Shown piece by piece: positions 1 to 9,639 of a stretch of DNA of 64,000 nt. A model generated the notes under the pieces. That model was given only the letters and a program-made list of their open reading frames with translations, searched no databases and had not been told where the DNA came from. Positions within the stretch are counted from its first letter, which is position 1. Each line of letters starts with the position of its first letter. The stretch is taken from the NCBI GenBank assembly GCA_029959085.1, contig JARWIR010000005.1, positions 8,434,501-8,498,500 of the forward strand. Direction: 5' to 3'. The stretch comes from Nemophila menziesii (taxonomy: Eukaryota > Streptophyta > Magnoliopsida > Boraginales > Hydrophyllaceae). The position numbers were made by a program, and so were the translations under genes.

Positions 1-430
1 AAAATCGCCATAACTAATTCAAAAAAAATCAGAAAAATCGAAAAAAATCAGAAAAATCGAAAAAAATCATATTTGGATAAATCAAATTAATATTTACGTC
101 TATGATTTTTTTCGGAATTTTCTAAATTTTTTGGTTTTTTGATTTTTTTTAATTTTTTAATTCGCAGAACATGGAATTCCATGTTTTAAACGGTGAATTT
201 CATGTGTGCGGAAAACAAAATCCTAATATCAAAACATGGAATTCCATGTTCTGCGAATTAAAAAATTCAAAAAAATCAAAAAATTCTGAAAAAAATCATA
301 GACGTAAATATTAATTTGCTTTATCCAAATATATAAATTTTTTATTTTTTTGATTTTTTTAGAATTAGTTATGACGATTTTAAAAAAAATTCACGGACGC
401 GCGCGTGTGTTTATTAGTTTTTGTTTTGTT
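1..430. mobile_element. AT-rich palindromic MITE-like element, cut by window start
   Basis: The two halves are inverted copies. The segment around 160-188, containing AACATGGAATTCCATGTT, is repeated inverted at 232-261. The outer parts (CATAACTAATTC near 8-20, GAATTAGTTATGACGATTTT near 361-380) also pair. The right arm runs on into a CGCGCGTG stretch near 398-408. The same ATAACTAATTC + GCGCGCGTCCGTGA signature recurs near 9680, 10555, 10880 and 43200, so this is one family. The left end lies outside the window. Confidence 0.6.
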
Positions 431-469
431 TTTTTTCTAATTTCTTTTTTTAAATTGTTAATTATAAGG

Positions 470-590
470 GTAGTTTGGGATGGGGCTGTTTTCTATAAAA
501 AAAAATCTTATTATAGGCACCTTTTTTTAAATAAGTTTTTTAATAGGCATTAATCTCTAATTGGCTCTTAATTTTATTATCGGTTATTTT
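470..590. repeat. MITE-end-like segment
   Basis: Read on the minus strand, this has the pattern AATTAGAGATTAATGCCT followed by an A-rich stretch. The same pattern starts the segments at about 50799 and, more loosely, 43024. It probably belongs to the element at 1-430, as its outer end. Confidence 0.35.
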
Positions 591-594
591 CATA

Positions 595-790
595 TCTTCG
601 ATTATTACAAATAACTTAGTTTATTTCTGTATATAGAAGTTATAATAGACGATTTATAATAATAAAATAATAGGTAACTAATGTGCATGTCACTTGTGAG
701 TGAAAGATCACTCTCGTTTAAGTTTAATTAGAAAGAAGATAAAGAAAACAATAAATTATTAGTTTAAAGAAAATTTATATGTATTTTTAA
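595..790. repeat. Dispersed repeat shared with 37080-37295
   Basis: The segment containing AATAATAGGTAAC, GCATGTCACTTGTGAG and CTCTCGTTTAAGTTTAATT is present again at about 37160-37240 in the same order and strand. No coding content was seen. It is probably the flank of an older duplicated or mobile sequence. Confidence 0.5.
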
Positions 791-921
791 AAAGGGTTAA
801 GGTTGTCTTGAATTAAAATAACAAACTAACTTTCTATTTAGATTATACAACAATTTAGATAAAAAGATTACTATAATACCCTTATTATAGTTGTTGTCTT
901 TGACCATATATGTATTCACAT

Positions 922-930
922 TTAAATTAA
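922..930. repeat. Target-site duplication, left of MULE-1
   Basis: TTAAATTAA directly precedes the terminus GAAATAATTACCAT. TTAAATCAA (8 of 9 identical) directly follows the opposite terminus at 9629-9637. A 9-bp duplication is the Mutator superfamily signature. Confidence 0.7.
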
Positions 931-1084
931 GAAATAATTACCATGTAAGTCACCAATTTAACAATAATAGCCCTCCAGCATCTTCCATTTTAAATTGTCT
1001 AAAAAAGTCACCTACAAAATCTTTATTTCCTTTTTTACCCCTTTATTACCTTTTATTTCATTTCTTTTTCTTTTTATTTCTTTA

Positions 1085-1250
1085 TTCATGCAGCTCACTT
1101 TCTCTCTCTTCTCACACGCACTCACACGCATCTCACTTTCTCTCTTTCTTTCAAACTGCTTCCATGGTGATTTCTTCCTTTCTGCTTCATTTTTTTTTTC
1201 TAATTTTTTGCTAGAATTCAAGCTTGATTAATCATCTCAAACCGCAGGTG
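1085..1250 (+). promoter_or_regulatory. Pyrimidine-rich leader with 5'UTR intron donor (MULE-1)
   Basis: A CTTTCTCTCT-rich tract is followed by a plausible untranslated exon ending at a CCGCAG|GTGATTTC donor near 1247. The first coding ATG is more than 1 kb downstream, so the transposase mRNA probably has one or more 5'UTR introns spanning about 1248-2440. MULE-2 has a similar CT-rich leader. No convincing TATA box was chosen. Confidence 0.35.
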
Positions 1251-1689
1251 ATTTCTTCTCTCCTTTTCTCTTTTTATTTTGCTTCATTTTGTTACTTTTT
1301 TTGTCGATTTTTTATGTAATTCTGACATTGAATTCTCATCTTTTGCAGACATTATTGTTTTTCTTCTTCATTTACATCATTTTGCTGTGAATTAGTTCTG
1401 GTTTATCATCTTCAGTTAGATAATTCATCTTATCTTCTTCTTTTTACATCGAATTTTTTCATTTTGTTCTGTTTTTTAGCTTTGATTGTGTGATTGTTAG
1501 TTTTTTTACTTCGAATGCTTGTAAACTATAATTCTATGACTCGTCTTGTTTTTTAAGAGCTATTTTTTTCACGTCGTATAAATTTATGAAGATCTTCATC
1601 ATCATTTTCGAAATCAGAAGTATTCATGTATTTAACTGCTTTTATAAATTATTCAGCTCTTGTATTAGCTGACTTATATCATTGAACAG

Positions 1690-2077
1690 TATATAAGTGT
1701 GTATTGTGCAATTTAGTTCATAATGATGTATATAGTGATATATATTGCAGTTTTTTGGTGAAACAAGTTCCTATAATGCAATAGACTCAAAAACAGGGAC
1801 CTGTATTGCAATTTCTGCCTTATATAAGTTTGTATTGTGTAATTAATCCATAAAAATGCATTATATTACAGATTTTGCATGAAACAATGTCTTATAATGC
1901 AATAACTTAAACTATAGGGACTTATACTGCAATTTTTGCATTATATAAGTGTGTATTGTGCAATTAGTTCAGAAAAATGAGTATAGTGCTACATGCTGCA
2001 GATTTTGCTTAAATTAAGGTCTTATAATGCTATATACACAAACAATAGGGACCTATAGTTCAATTTATGCATTATAC
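1690..2077. repeat. Three ~125-bp tandem units in MULE-1 5' leader
   Basis: Three successive diverged units begin near 1690, 1820 and 1941. Each has TATATAAGTNTGTATTGTG, then AATTAGTTCA-like, TATAATGCAATA-like and AGGGACCTATA-like blocks, ending in TTGCATTATA. They lie in the presumed 5'UTR intron. Function is unknown. In VANDAL MULEs, comparable noncoding tandem repeats are where the element's own regulator binds. Confidence 0.65.
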
Positions 2078-2093
2078 AGGGCTATTTGTTTTA

Positions 2094-2114
2094 TTGGGAA
2101 TTTTCCCACCAAAC
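2094..2114. repeat. MULE-1 palindromic motif, copy 1 (left arm shortened)
   Basis: TTGGGAA followed by TTTTCCCACCAAAC. The right arm is complete, while the left arm lacks GGT. It is followed by a CTGTCTTTTTTT-like tail shared with the next copy. Confidence 0.7.
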
Positions 2115-2277
2115 AAACTGTCTTTTTTTCCCCTCATGATATTCACTTTTTTTTCCTACTCTTATGCCTTAGGTTGTTGTTTCATTTCATTTAGATTGTG
2201 TTTTATTAGCTTTGATGTATATTTAGTTCTTGTTTCGTTTTTTTTGCAGATTTTTAATTTACTTTTCTGCAGATTTT

Positions 2278-2301
2278 TTTGGTGGGAATCTTCCCACCAA
2301 A
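2278..2301. repeat. MULE-1 palindromic motif, copy 2
   Basis: TTTGGTGGGAA, then TC, then the inverted arm TTCCCACCAAA. It lies in the 5' leader and is followed by ACAATCTGTC, as at 3592. Confidence 0.75.
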
Positions 2302-3591
2302 CAATCTGTCTCTTTTTTTCCAAACTACTTTAGTTTTGTTTGTATTCTTATGGCTTATCTTGTTGTTTCATTTCATTTGCATTGTCTTTTTAGTATCTGT
2401 GATGTATAATTTGTTTCCGTTTCGTGTTTTTTTTTTTTTTGCAAGTTTCAATGTGTTCTTCTGTTTTAGTGGAGTTCAAATTAGGGGACGAGAATTCTTT
2501 TTATCCTTTTCAGTTATTACATTCATTTGCTGATATCAAGTCTTACGTTAGTGAAAGGTGGCCTTCTCTTTGTCATCCACTTGTGAAGTACAATTATTCA
2601 TATGGTTCGCGAAGTAGCAAACTTGTTTCGGAAGCCGATTTTGCATCCATTACTTGGTTGGTTGAGCATTCTAGCACAGGTGACTTACAAATTAATGTTA
2701 TCGATGGTAGTGTTTCATTTAGTACATCATCTGGTCATAGCGGAGCATCAAGTTCAACCAGTTCTTCCATTGTTTCGGATAGTTCAGTTTCGGTTCAATC
2801 TCCCGTGAGTGTTATTCGTTCAGGAGACGATTCTTTAGATTTGCTTCATAAACCTAAAAAACTTCGAAGCCATAACTGGGACAAACTATTAAAGTCAGTA
2901 GGTGAGTTTTACCGTGATGGTGTGAAAGAATTCAGAATCTGTCTAGAAAAATACGCTTGCGAATCAGGTTACTTTTACGATTTTGGTCACAACAATGCTT
3001 TGAAAGTAAGTGTTTACTGTAAAAAGAAGGAATCGAAAGGGTGTCTATGGTATGTATATGCTTCAATCGAGAAAGGGAACGATCTTCTATACGTGAAAAC
3101 TTTCACAAACACACACACGTGCGGTGAACCAGACAAGTCAATGAAAACCGGTGTTTTATCTTCGGATGTGGTTTGCGATGTTATTCTCGATGAAGTCCGA
3201 GTAAGACCTTCAATGACTCCGAAAGACATAATTCTTCATCTCAAACACCAATACGGATACAACATATCATATAAAATCGCAGGAACAGCTTTACGGAAAG
3301 CCCAAGACGAAATTTTCGGTGATTCGGGTATTTCATACAACCTTATCGAGGCATACTTTGCAAAATTCAAAGCCGCAGATCCTTCTTCACATTTCTTTTT
3401 ACAAGTGGATCCCGTGACACGTTCATTCGAGAGTTGTCACTTTGCTTTCGGTGCTTGTATTGCCGGTTTCCGTGCTTGCCGCCCACTTCCATTTATCGAC
3501 GCTACTTTTCTCAAGTCAAAGTTCAAGGGGACTCTTCTCACAGCCATTGCAAAAGACGCAAACAGGGGTAATGCGATTACTTTTTCCTTTT

Positions 3592-3616
3592 TTTGGTGGG
3601 ATTTTTCCCACCAAAC
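3592..3616. repeat. MULE-1 palindromic motif, copy 3 (in transposase intron)
   Basis: TTTGGTGGGATT plus TTTCCCACCAAAC. It lies 24 bases after the intron donor and is followed by AATCTGAC. Confidence 0.75.
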
Positions 3617-3770
3617 AATCTGACTATTTATGTTTTCTTTTATTTTCCATTCATTTTGCCTTTTTTTTTGCTTATTACACTAAATATCCTATTGTAGTTT
3701 AAAAATGGAAAGTGTTTTAAAAAAATAAAGGTTTCAAAAAGTAAAACTTTCTAAAAATATGTTAAGTTAT

Positions 3771-3794
3771 TTTGGTGGGAATTTTCCCACCAAC
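3771..3794. repeat. MULE-1 palindromic motif, copy 4 (in transposase intron)
   Basis: TTTGGTGGGAAT plus TTTCCCACCAAC. This is the second copy in the same 332-bp intron. Confidence 0.75.
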
Positions 3795-5171
3795 CATGTA
3801 TTGTTCTTTTCTGCCTTTTTTTCCAAGATATCTAGTTTTTTTTTGTTTTTTTTTTTGCTTTATGTTTATGTTTTTACTTACAAAAATTACTTATTTCAGG
3901 TCTTTTCCCAGTAGCTTTTTCTATCACAAACTCGGAAAGTGCAAACAGTCGGACTTCTTTCCTGAAGTTTCTTACTCCTCTCGTGTTTGACCGTGTGTTG
4001 ACTTTTATTTCTGACCGGTATTCCTATAGCATTGAAGTGTGTTTTTCCCAATGCGTTTCACAGTTTTTGTATGTTCCATCTGAAACAGAACCTGAAGAAG
4101 AAATTATGTGGTTGTGCCGGTACTTTCAAAGTTTTGTCCGTTTTACTCGATAACTATGCCAAGGTTGTTAACGAAGAGGAGTACGAGCGTTGTCTCGAGG
4201 TGTTCTTGCTCACATGCACCGAGAAAGCTTCGGAATTCATGGATAATTTGCCGAGGGAACAATATGCAGACGCGTTTTTTCTCAGAAAGAGATACGGGGA
4301 GAGGACTTCAAACGCGGCCGAGTCGTTTAACAGTCAAATAAAGAAGTTGCGTGATTTAACAATAACCGAGCTAATAGACAAAATCTGTAATCTCTTGATG
4401 GTTCAGATTCACGATCGATTAATCGAAGCAAAAGCATACGAAAGATTTCTTGCAAGAGATCCTGATTTAAGGTACTGGATCAACTACGATACAAGCCGTC
4501 CATGGTTGGTTAAACCCTCAAGCGATCACGTTTTTCAACTTATGTCAGATCCAGTTATGACGGTCGATATAATCAAGTACACCTGTTCGTGTTTTCATTG
4601 GCAAATTGATGGTTTTCCTTGTCCACACGCACTTGCAGCCCTTCATCAGTTTCGGCCTTTAGATCATTATAAATTCGTTGATCCTTACTTTTCTACTTTA
4701 AAGTACATTGAAACCTATTCTCAAAAAATTCCGGCACTATCTACTTATCTTGATCCCGCTCCACCTGTCGATGATTTGGAAATTCAGCCCCCTTCAGTGA
4801 AGCGTCTTCCCGGTAGGCCGAAAAAGAATCGGTATTCTTCTAAAGTTCTGTTTACTCGGTCTAAGAGGCTTTGTGGTCGTTGCAACGAGTATGCTTATCA
4901 CAACAAATCCACATGCGATGCACTTATTTGATCTTGTGATTCACATATTATTTATCACAAGCAAATATCATATTTTACTATTACATTTTTATCAACTGAT
5001 TTTTTATAACAGTAACATTTTTGTTAAATAAGCTTTGATTTTTCTCAAAGTATTGTATTTGTGGTAGGTTAATGTTTCCACTTTAAATAAGTTGTTTGAT
5101 GAATTTGTATTAGTTTTGTATTCTTTGACTGAGTTACACATTGGTTTAGTTGGTTTTTTTGTATGTTGGTA

Positions 5172-5196
5172 TTTGGTGGGAATTTTCCCACCAAAC
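5172..5196. repeat. MULE-1 palindromic motif, copy 5 (transposase 3' flank)
   Basis: TTTGGTGGGAAT plus TTTCCCACCAAAC, about 240 bases after the transposase stop. A degenerate relative (TTTGGGTTGATTTTGCCCACC) lies at 5360-5382. Confidence 0.75.
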
Positions 5197-5385
5197 ACTC
5201 TGGTTCTTTTAATAATACATATTTTTCCTTTCTTTGAGATTCTTTTTGATTTTGAAGTGTTTGCCTTGTTTCTTTTTGTGCATCACATCAAAGATTGTAA
5301 TGTTATTATGATTTCTCGTTTTTATTTTCATACGGGGTAGTTGTTTTTGTTTGTTTTCATTTGGGTTGATTTTGCCCACCAATTC

Positions 5386-5640
5386 AACTTAAACAACAAC
5401 TTTATTATATTGAGATGATTTCATACAATGAATCCCATAATAAGAATATTGATAGTAAAGTTTACAAACGGAAGCTCATTGAGCACAATGGTTACAAATA
5501 CTATGCATAAGGTATACACTTGCCTATTGATCTTGGTTCGAATCACACCAACTACAAAAAAAAAAAATTGTTCCTCTCTTTTGGGATCTTTTTTCTCCCT
5601 AAAGTAGTATAGTAGTAGTAGTTTTTTTTGTTTTTATTTC
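5386..5640 (+). repeat. Intergenic repeat unit 1 with SINE-like core
   Basis: The first of two direct ~250-bp units between the convergent genes starts at ACTTAAACAACAACTTTATT. Its core (about 5470-5567) looks like a tRNA-derived SINE: A-box-like AGCACAATGG (5482-5491), B-box GGTTCGAATCAC (5535-5546) and an A12 tail. The A-to-B spacing is a little long for a tRNA and no cloverleaf was folded. The unit ends with TAGTATAGTAGTAGTAG. Confidence 0.5.
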
Positions 5641-5802
5641 ATAGTAGAGTCATTTTGGATTCCTATTCATTGACTCGGTTTCAACCTCTACTATTAGTTT
5701 GTTTCATCAAGTCCTTAGCTAGTTATTTAATTTCATTTTAGATGAACTAACTAGTATGATACTAGTTTAGTTTGTTCATCCATATATTCAACTACCTTTA
5801 AC

Positions 5803-6060
5803 TTAAACAACAACTTTATTATATTTAGATGATTTCATACAATAAATCCCATAATAAGAATATTGATAGTAGAGTTTACAAACGGAAGCTCATTGAGCAC
5901 AATGATTACAATTACTATCCATAAGCTATACACTTGCCTATTGATCCTGGTTCGAATCACACCAACTACAAAAAAAGAAAAAAAAATGTTCCTCTCGTTT
6001 GGTGGGATCTTTTTCCTCCCTAAAGTAGTATAGTAGTACTAGTTTTTTTGTGATTTCAGA
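5803..6060 (+). repeat. Intergenic repeat unit 2 with SINE-like core
   Basis: This second copy of the unit at 5386 keeps the same order of blocks. The A box is weakened to AGCACAATGA. The B box GGTTCGAATCAC is intact (5949-5960) and the A-rich tail is interrupted by a G. Because the sequence outside the SINE-like core is also repeated, the pair arose by local duplication, not two insertions. Confidence 0.5.
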
Positions 6061-6427
6061 AGTGATGATCTTCTGCTTTGAACTTCCATTGTTTCTTTCT
6101 CTGTTTCAGAATCACTTGTTGTCCAACTTACTTCAAGTTGATAGTCATCATCTTGTTGTTCAGTTCCTTCATCAACCATTTCTGCATCTTCTTCAACCAT
6201 CTGGCTTTCCATCATATTTTGATTTTCTTTTTCAACTGTCTCAGATGCCATCATATTTTCAGTTTTTCTTCAACCATATCAGGTTCCATCATTTTTTCAT
6301 TTTGTTCAAGTTTTTACATTTCAATCTCTAGATCCATCATATCTTCGTCTTCTTCAACCCGACTTTCCTCAATCTCAATCTGCTCTTTTCCCTTCTCTTT
6401 ATCCATCTTGAAGCTAACTCTTCTGTT

Positions 6428-8172
6428 TCAGGTTTCCTTTAATTTTTCGAATTCTTTTTTCACTCTGTCCATCTCTAAATTCATTTCATTTTCTCGATTA
6501 GCTTGTAAGATTATCATTTCTTCCATCTTTTTTTTCATTTTTATATTCTCTTCTTTCCGATTTTTGTTTTCAACCTGAATTACTTCAAGTTGTTTCTTCA
6601 CTTGTGTATTTTCTTCTTTTAGTCTTTTGTTCTCACATACAACTTCATCAAGTTGTTTCTTCGTCTCAGTATCTTTTTCCCCGTCTTTTTCATGTGTGCT
6701 ATCATCTAGTCCTAAGTCAAATGCTTTAAAGAATTCTGGGTCATAACCTCCCTGTACTTTGGAACTTTCTCCTTTTTCTGTGACACTTTGTTGGAAATTC
6801 TTTGCATAATCGATTGTCTCCATTATAGTTTTATTTATCTTTTCAGTTTGACTCGTTTTTATTTGCTCGAGAATCTCTGCTAGCGTAATCTCATGTTCTG
6901 TATGCCATGAAAATCCATACAGTTCATCTAACTCTTTCTCTCTTCTTGCTTCTTCTTCTGTCAATTCGATTTCAACATATTTCTGTTCATTATCTTCTTC
7001 TTCTTCTTCTTCTTCATCTCCCTCACATCTGTTTCTCTTTCTTCTTCTTCTTCTTCTTCTTCTTCTTCTTCTTCTTCTTCTTCTTCTTCTTCTTCTTCTT
7101 CTTCTTCTTCAGTTTCTTCTTGATCTTCTTCTTCACTTTCTTCATCATCTTCATTTTCAAGATAAGCTTTTATTTTCTTTTCTTCATATGGTTTGATCAC
7201 AAGTTTCCCCTGATTCACCTGCATTTGTATATCGAAAATTGTTAAAAATAATTCAAGTTTCATGTTCTAGTTGATTTTATTATATGATTTAGTATTGATT
7301 TTTTACCTTTTCATTTTTAACCTTGTCTAAAAATTTCTTTTTGAAGCATCCTTTCTTGTAAACTTTTAGCCATCTGAGTATCCTCGGGTATGCTTTGTTT
7401 TCAGAAGGCTTCCACATTTGTATATGTTCGAAGAAGAATGGCTGCAAAGTCAATCATAATCAGTCAAAAATCAGTCAAAATAATTCATTCAAAAATAGAT
7501 CAGTTGAAAATGATTACCAATAGTATACACAAGGGTGCACTTATGTGTCCTTGTGTCATTTCATCAATGCCCTCCATTAACTTACTTGCCATTGTTGAGG
7601 CCCAATCGTAAGTCATAATATTTTCTAAATCTCCCGATATTCCTATAACCCACCAATCTAATCTTCCTGCAGATGCTGGGAAGAAGCAAGTGTGTAGACT
7701 TATCATACACATCAGTTTGGCAAACTTTTTGAGATCTTCTTCTCTTGGTTTTTTTTAAGACCCCGATGATCAAATTTTTAACTGTCTTATTTGGTGGTTG
7801 TTTTTCTTCATCTAGAAACATCCTCTTGTACCAAGCAGCTCCTTGTACTTGGCTTTTTGTAAATTTCTTCATTGGCGAAGTTCCACTCTCAACTCCTAAA
7901 ATTAATCTTACATCTTGCGATGTAAGCTTTACAGTTTTCCCTCGAAACATAAAAGCTGTTTTGCTTTTGTCATAACAATCCTCTATGAATTTCATTGCTT
8001 TCGGTTTTCCTTTCATACCTTTTAATCTCCCATTCTGTGCAATTTTGTAGATTGCTTTGATTAATAGGTAGAATGGAAGTTTCTTGCACGCTTTTATGTG
8101 CTCAGTTGTCACTGATGGTAGCTTAAGAATCTTGAACATACCATCTAGTGCTGATCTGTACCTTTTACTCAT
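6428..8172 (-). pseudogene. MULE-1 second gene: DUF1985/plant-mobile-domain-like with coiled-coil tail
   Basis: Convergent with the transposase. Inferred exons (minus strand): 8172-7518, 7441-7307, 7218-6428, with GT..AG borders and matching phases. Exon 1 begins MSKRYRSALDGMFKIL and includes TVKLTSQDVRLILGVESG, the kind of signature seen in DUF1985/plant mobile domains. It resumes in another frame with FAKLMCMISLHTCFFPASAG and YDWASTMASKLMEGID. Exon 2 contains YPRILRWLKVYKKG. Exon 3 is an acidic Glu-rich tract, then a heptad-like coiled coil (NKRLKEENTQVKKQLEVIQ). No Ulp1 protease is visible. Lesions: an A8 run at 7749-7756 shifts the frame by one base (also in the other copy), and a TTC-repeat insertion (104 bp longer than the partner) shifts exon 3. 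Role unknown. In VANDAL MULEs a DUF1985-type protein (VANC) counteracts silencing; assignment here is inference. Confidence 0.6.
7030..7112. repeat. TTC/GAA microsatellite in the second gene
   Basis: A long uninterrupted TTC run encodes poly-Glu on the minus strand. Together with a small interrupted stretch before it, this copy is 104 bp longer than the partner at about 54030-54055. As 104 is not a multiple of 3, the expansion breaks the reading frame here only. Confidence 0.8.
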
Positions 8173-8403
8173 TTAACCTGTGATTAAAGTTACACAATAT
8201 ATTATACTTTGAATCCCACCAAATATTAAACATAAAGTAACATATGAAACTAAATAATATATATATAAACTGAATAATATATGAAAGTAAGTGATATGCA
8301 AGTATATGCTGTTGTTTGTTCTGTTTTTGTGTGTGATATCCCACCAAATTTCACTAACTTATGTACAATTCCATCATGTATCCCTGTTATTTTTTATGTT
8401 TTT

Positions 8404-8427
8404 TTTGGTGGGATAATTCCCACCAAA
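8404..8427. repeat. MULE-1 palindromic motif, copy 6
   Basis: TTTGGTGGGATA plus ATTCCCACCAAA, about 230 bases upstream of the minus-strand gene start. Two half-sites (ATCCCACCAAA-type) lie nearer the start, at 8213-8223 and 8338-8348. Confidence 0.75.
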
Positions 8428-8520
8428 TATAGATGAATAAAGTCAAGTCGCATTTGACTTTTTTGTTCAGAATTCCCTCCCAAAAATGTTCATTTGAATT
8501 AACTTTCTTAGTGTTTGTTT

Positions 8521-8544
8521 TTTGGTAGGATTTTTCCCACCAAA
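8521..8544. repeat. MULE-1 palindromic motif, copy 7
   Basis: TTTGGTAGGATT plus TTTCCCACCAAA. One base of the left arm is changed (GGTAGG for GGTGGG). Confidence 0.7.
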
Positions 8545-8559
8545 TAACTAAAGGTTGAT

Positions 8560-9628
8560 CATATTTTCTTATTTATTAATCACTTAATCTAGGACAGATT
8601 GCATCAGATTTAAACTTCAAATACTTAATCAAACATCATCTACAGATTAAGTGATATTTCCATTTACAATACACATCTAAACTCAGTTTAACAGTTTAAT
8701 TGCTATTCCTATAATTTCAGTTTAATATAAACTCAAACAATAATCACAATTCATTCTAACCTAAGCAATTAATCATTAAGTACAGTTCATTCACATTCAA
8801 ACTACAACTATATCTTCTATGAACTGTAAATTACAGTTCGAACTGTAAACTCCAGATAAATTACAGTATTTCATCTTCTATGAACATAATTGTCAAAAAA
8901 ATTACAATCATAACACTATTCATCTGTTATAACATCTTATTTTGCTCAATTATCACTAATAAGTTAATCGTCATACAATTTACACTAATCTGTCACTTTA
9001 TTTAATAATTTTTGTTGTATACACATAAATAATCATATCAATACAGGTTATTCGCAATTACACACATATATTCACACTTATATTCGTTTAGAGTCATATA
9101 TTAATCCGTATTTGTTAATTTTTTTTCAATTTTAGAACCCTAGTCTATATATTCATCACGGAAATGCATGCTTTCTTAGCTAATTATCAAATACTACTCT
9201 ACATACACAAATATTCTTGAAATAAACATAACTCCATTTGCAATCACTGTGTTACCATTTTTTGTTTTTTTGTTGATTTTTGTTAGATTTTTACAGTTGA
9301 ATTTCCTTTTCTTTGTTTGTGTTTGCTAAATCTTCGTGATTCGTTGAGATTCTGCTTCGATTTTCTGTGATTCTCCGCGATTTTTGGTTTAGTTTTCGGT
9401 GATCTTCTCTTCTCTTTCTCAAGTGTGTGTTTATGCATGTTTTTCTAGTGTGTGTATTTGTGTGTTTGTATGTGTTTTGTTAGTTGTTATCCGATGTTCT
9501 GATTGTTATTGTTGCTTCTTCTTTTTTTAAATAAAAAAGGTTAGTTTTGTCTTTTGGTGGCTGGATTTTGGGGTGTGACTTTTATAGTCAATGTGACTAC
9601 CTCCTAGGGTGCATATGGTAAATAGCTC
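8560..9628 (-). promoter_or_regulatory. Right subterminal region of MULE-1; presumed upstream region of second gene
   Basis: No coding sequence was seen. It is AT-rich with short recurring blocks (TAAATTACAGT, ACAGTTCATTC). Near 9340-9430, on the minus strand, there is a purine-rich GAGAAAGAGAAGAGAAGATC tract resembling the complementary form of the CT-rich leader at the other end, then the terminal inverted repeat. By symmetry it probably holds the promoter and leader of the minus-strand gene. Confidence 0.35.
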
Positions 9629-9637
9629 TTAAATCAA
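9629..9637. repeat. Target-site duplication, right of MULE-1
   Basis: TTAAATCAA follows the terminus ...AATAGCTC. It matches 922-930 at 8 of 9 positions. Confidence 0.7.
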
Positions 9638-9639
9638 AC

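Larger units (their letters stand above)
2451..4931 (+). pseudogene. MULE-1 transposase (mudrA/MULE type), frameshifted
   Basis: This is a DDE transposase that would bind element ends and cut and join them. I choose the ATG at 2451, just after a polypyrimidine-AG acceptor, because it aligns with the start of the MULE-2 protein (MDSDVLV...). Exon 1 is 2451-3567. A 332-bp intron follows (3568-3899, GT..AG) holding two palindrome motifs. Exon 2 is 3900-4931. Order of parts: an N-terminal PB1-like region; a MuDR-type DNA-binding domain from about residue 145 with C..C..H.C spacing (CKKKESKGC...HTCG); first catalytic Asp in FIDATFLKSKFKG (~350); second Asp in FISDR; CMFHLKQN; Glu in NAAESFNSQ; SWIM zinc finger CSC...CPH; AT-hook-like GRPKK; and a C-terminal CGRC..H..C knuckle. 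An 8-bp deletion at about 4017, right after the second Asp, breaks the frame. The copy at 51027 retains these 8 bases but lacks exon 1. Confidence 0.85.
931..9628. mobile_element. MULE-1: two-gene Mutator-like element
   Basis: This is an 8.7-kb element bounded by near-matching 9-bp target duplications. The termini are short, imperfect inverted repeats: GAAATAATTACCATGT at the left, and GAGCTATTTACCATATG when the right end is read on the minus strand. Inside are a mudrA-type transposase gene (+) and a convergent second gene on the minus strand. This is the same topology as maize MuDR (mudrA and mudrB convergent) and like the multi-gene VANDAL MULEs. Noncoding parts contain at least seven copies of one palindrome, three long tandem units in the 5' leader, and two repeated SINE-like units between the genes. 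Both genes are broken in this copy. The right two-thirds recurs at 51029-56580 with the same flank, so that copy arose by segmental duplication, not transposition. Confidence 0.75.

Noticed and set aside
2067..2533. Phe-rich membrane-like open frames in the MULE-1 leader
   Set aside because: They arise from T-rich intron/leader DNA and overlap the palindrome motifs; they are not conserved as frames.
6039..6254. Separate acidic minus-strand gene (copy 53007-53330)
   Set aside because: It probably represents a decayed extension of the coiled-coil gene: stops separate it, there is no own start context, and it overlaps the intergenic repeat.
6907..7245. Poly-Phe open frame on the plus strand
   Set aside because: It is the opposite strand of the Glu-rich tract (TTC repeat) of the minus-strand gene.
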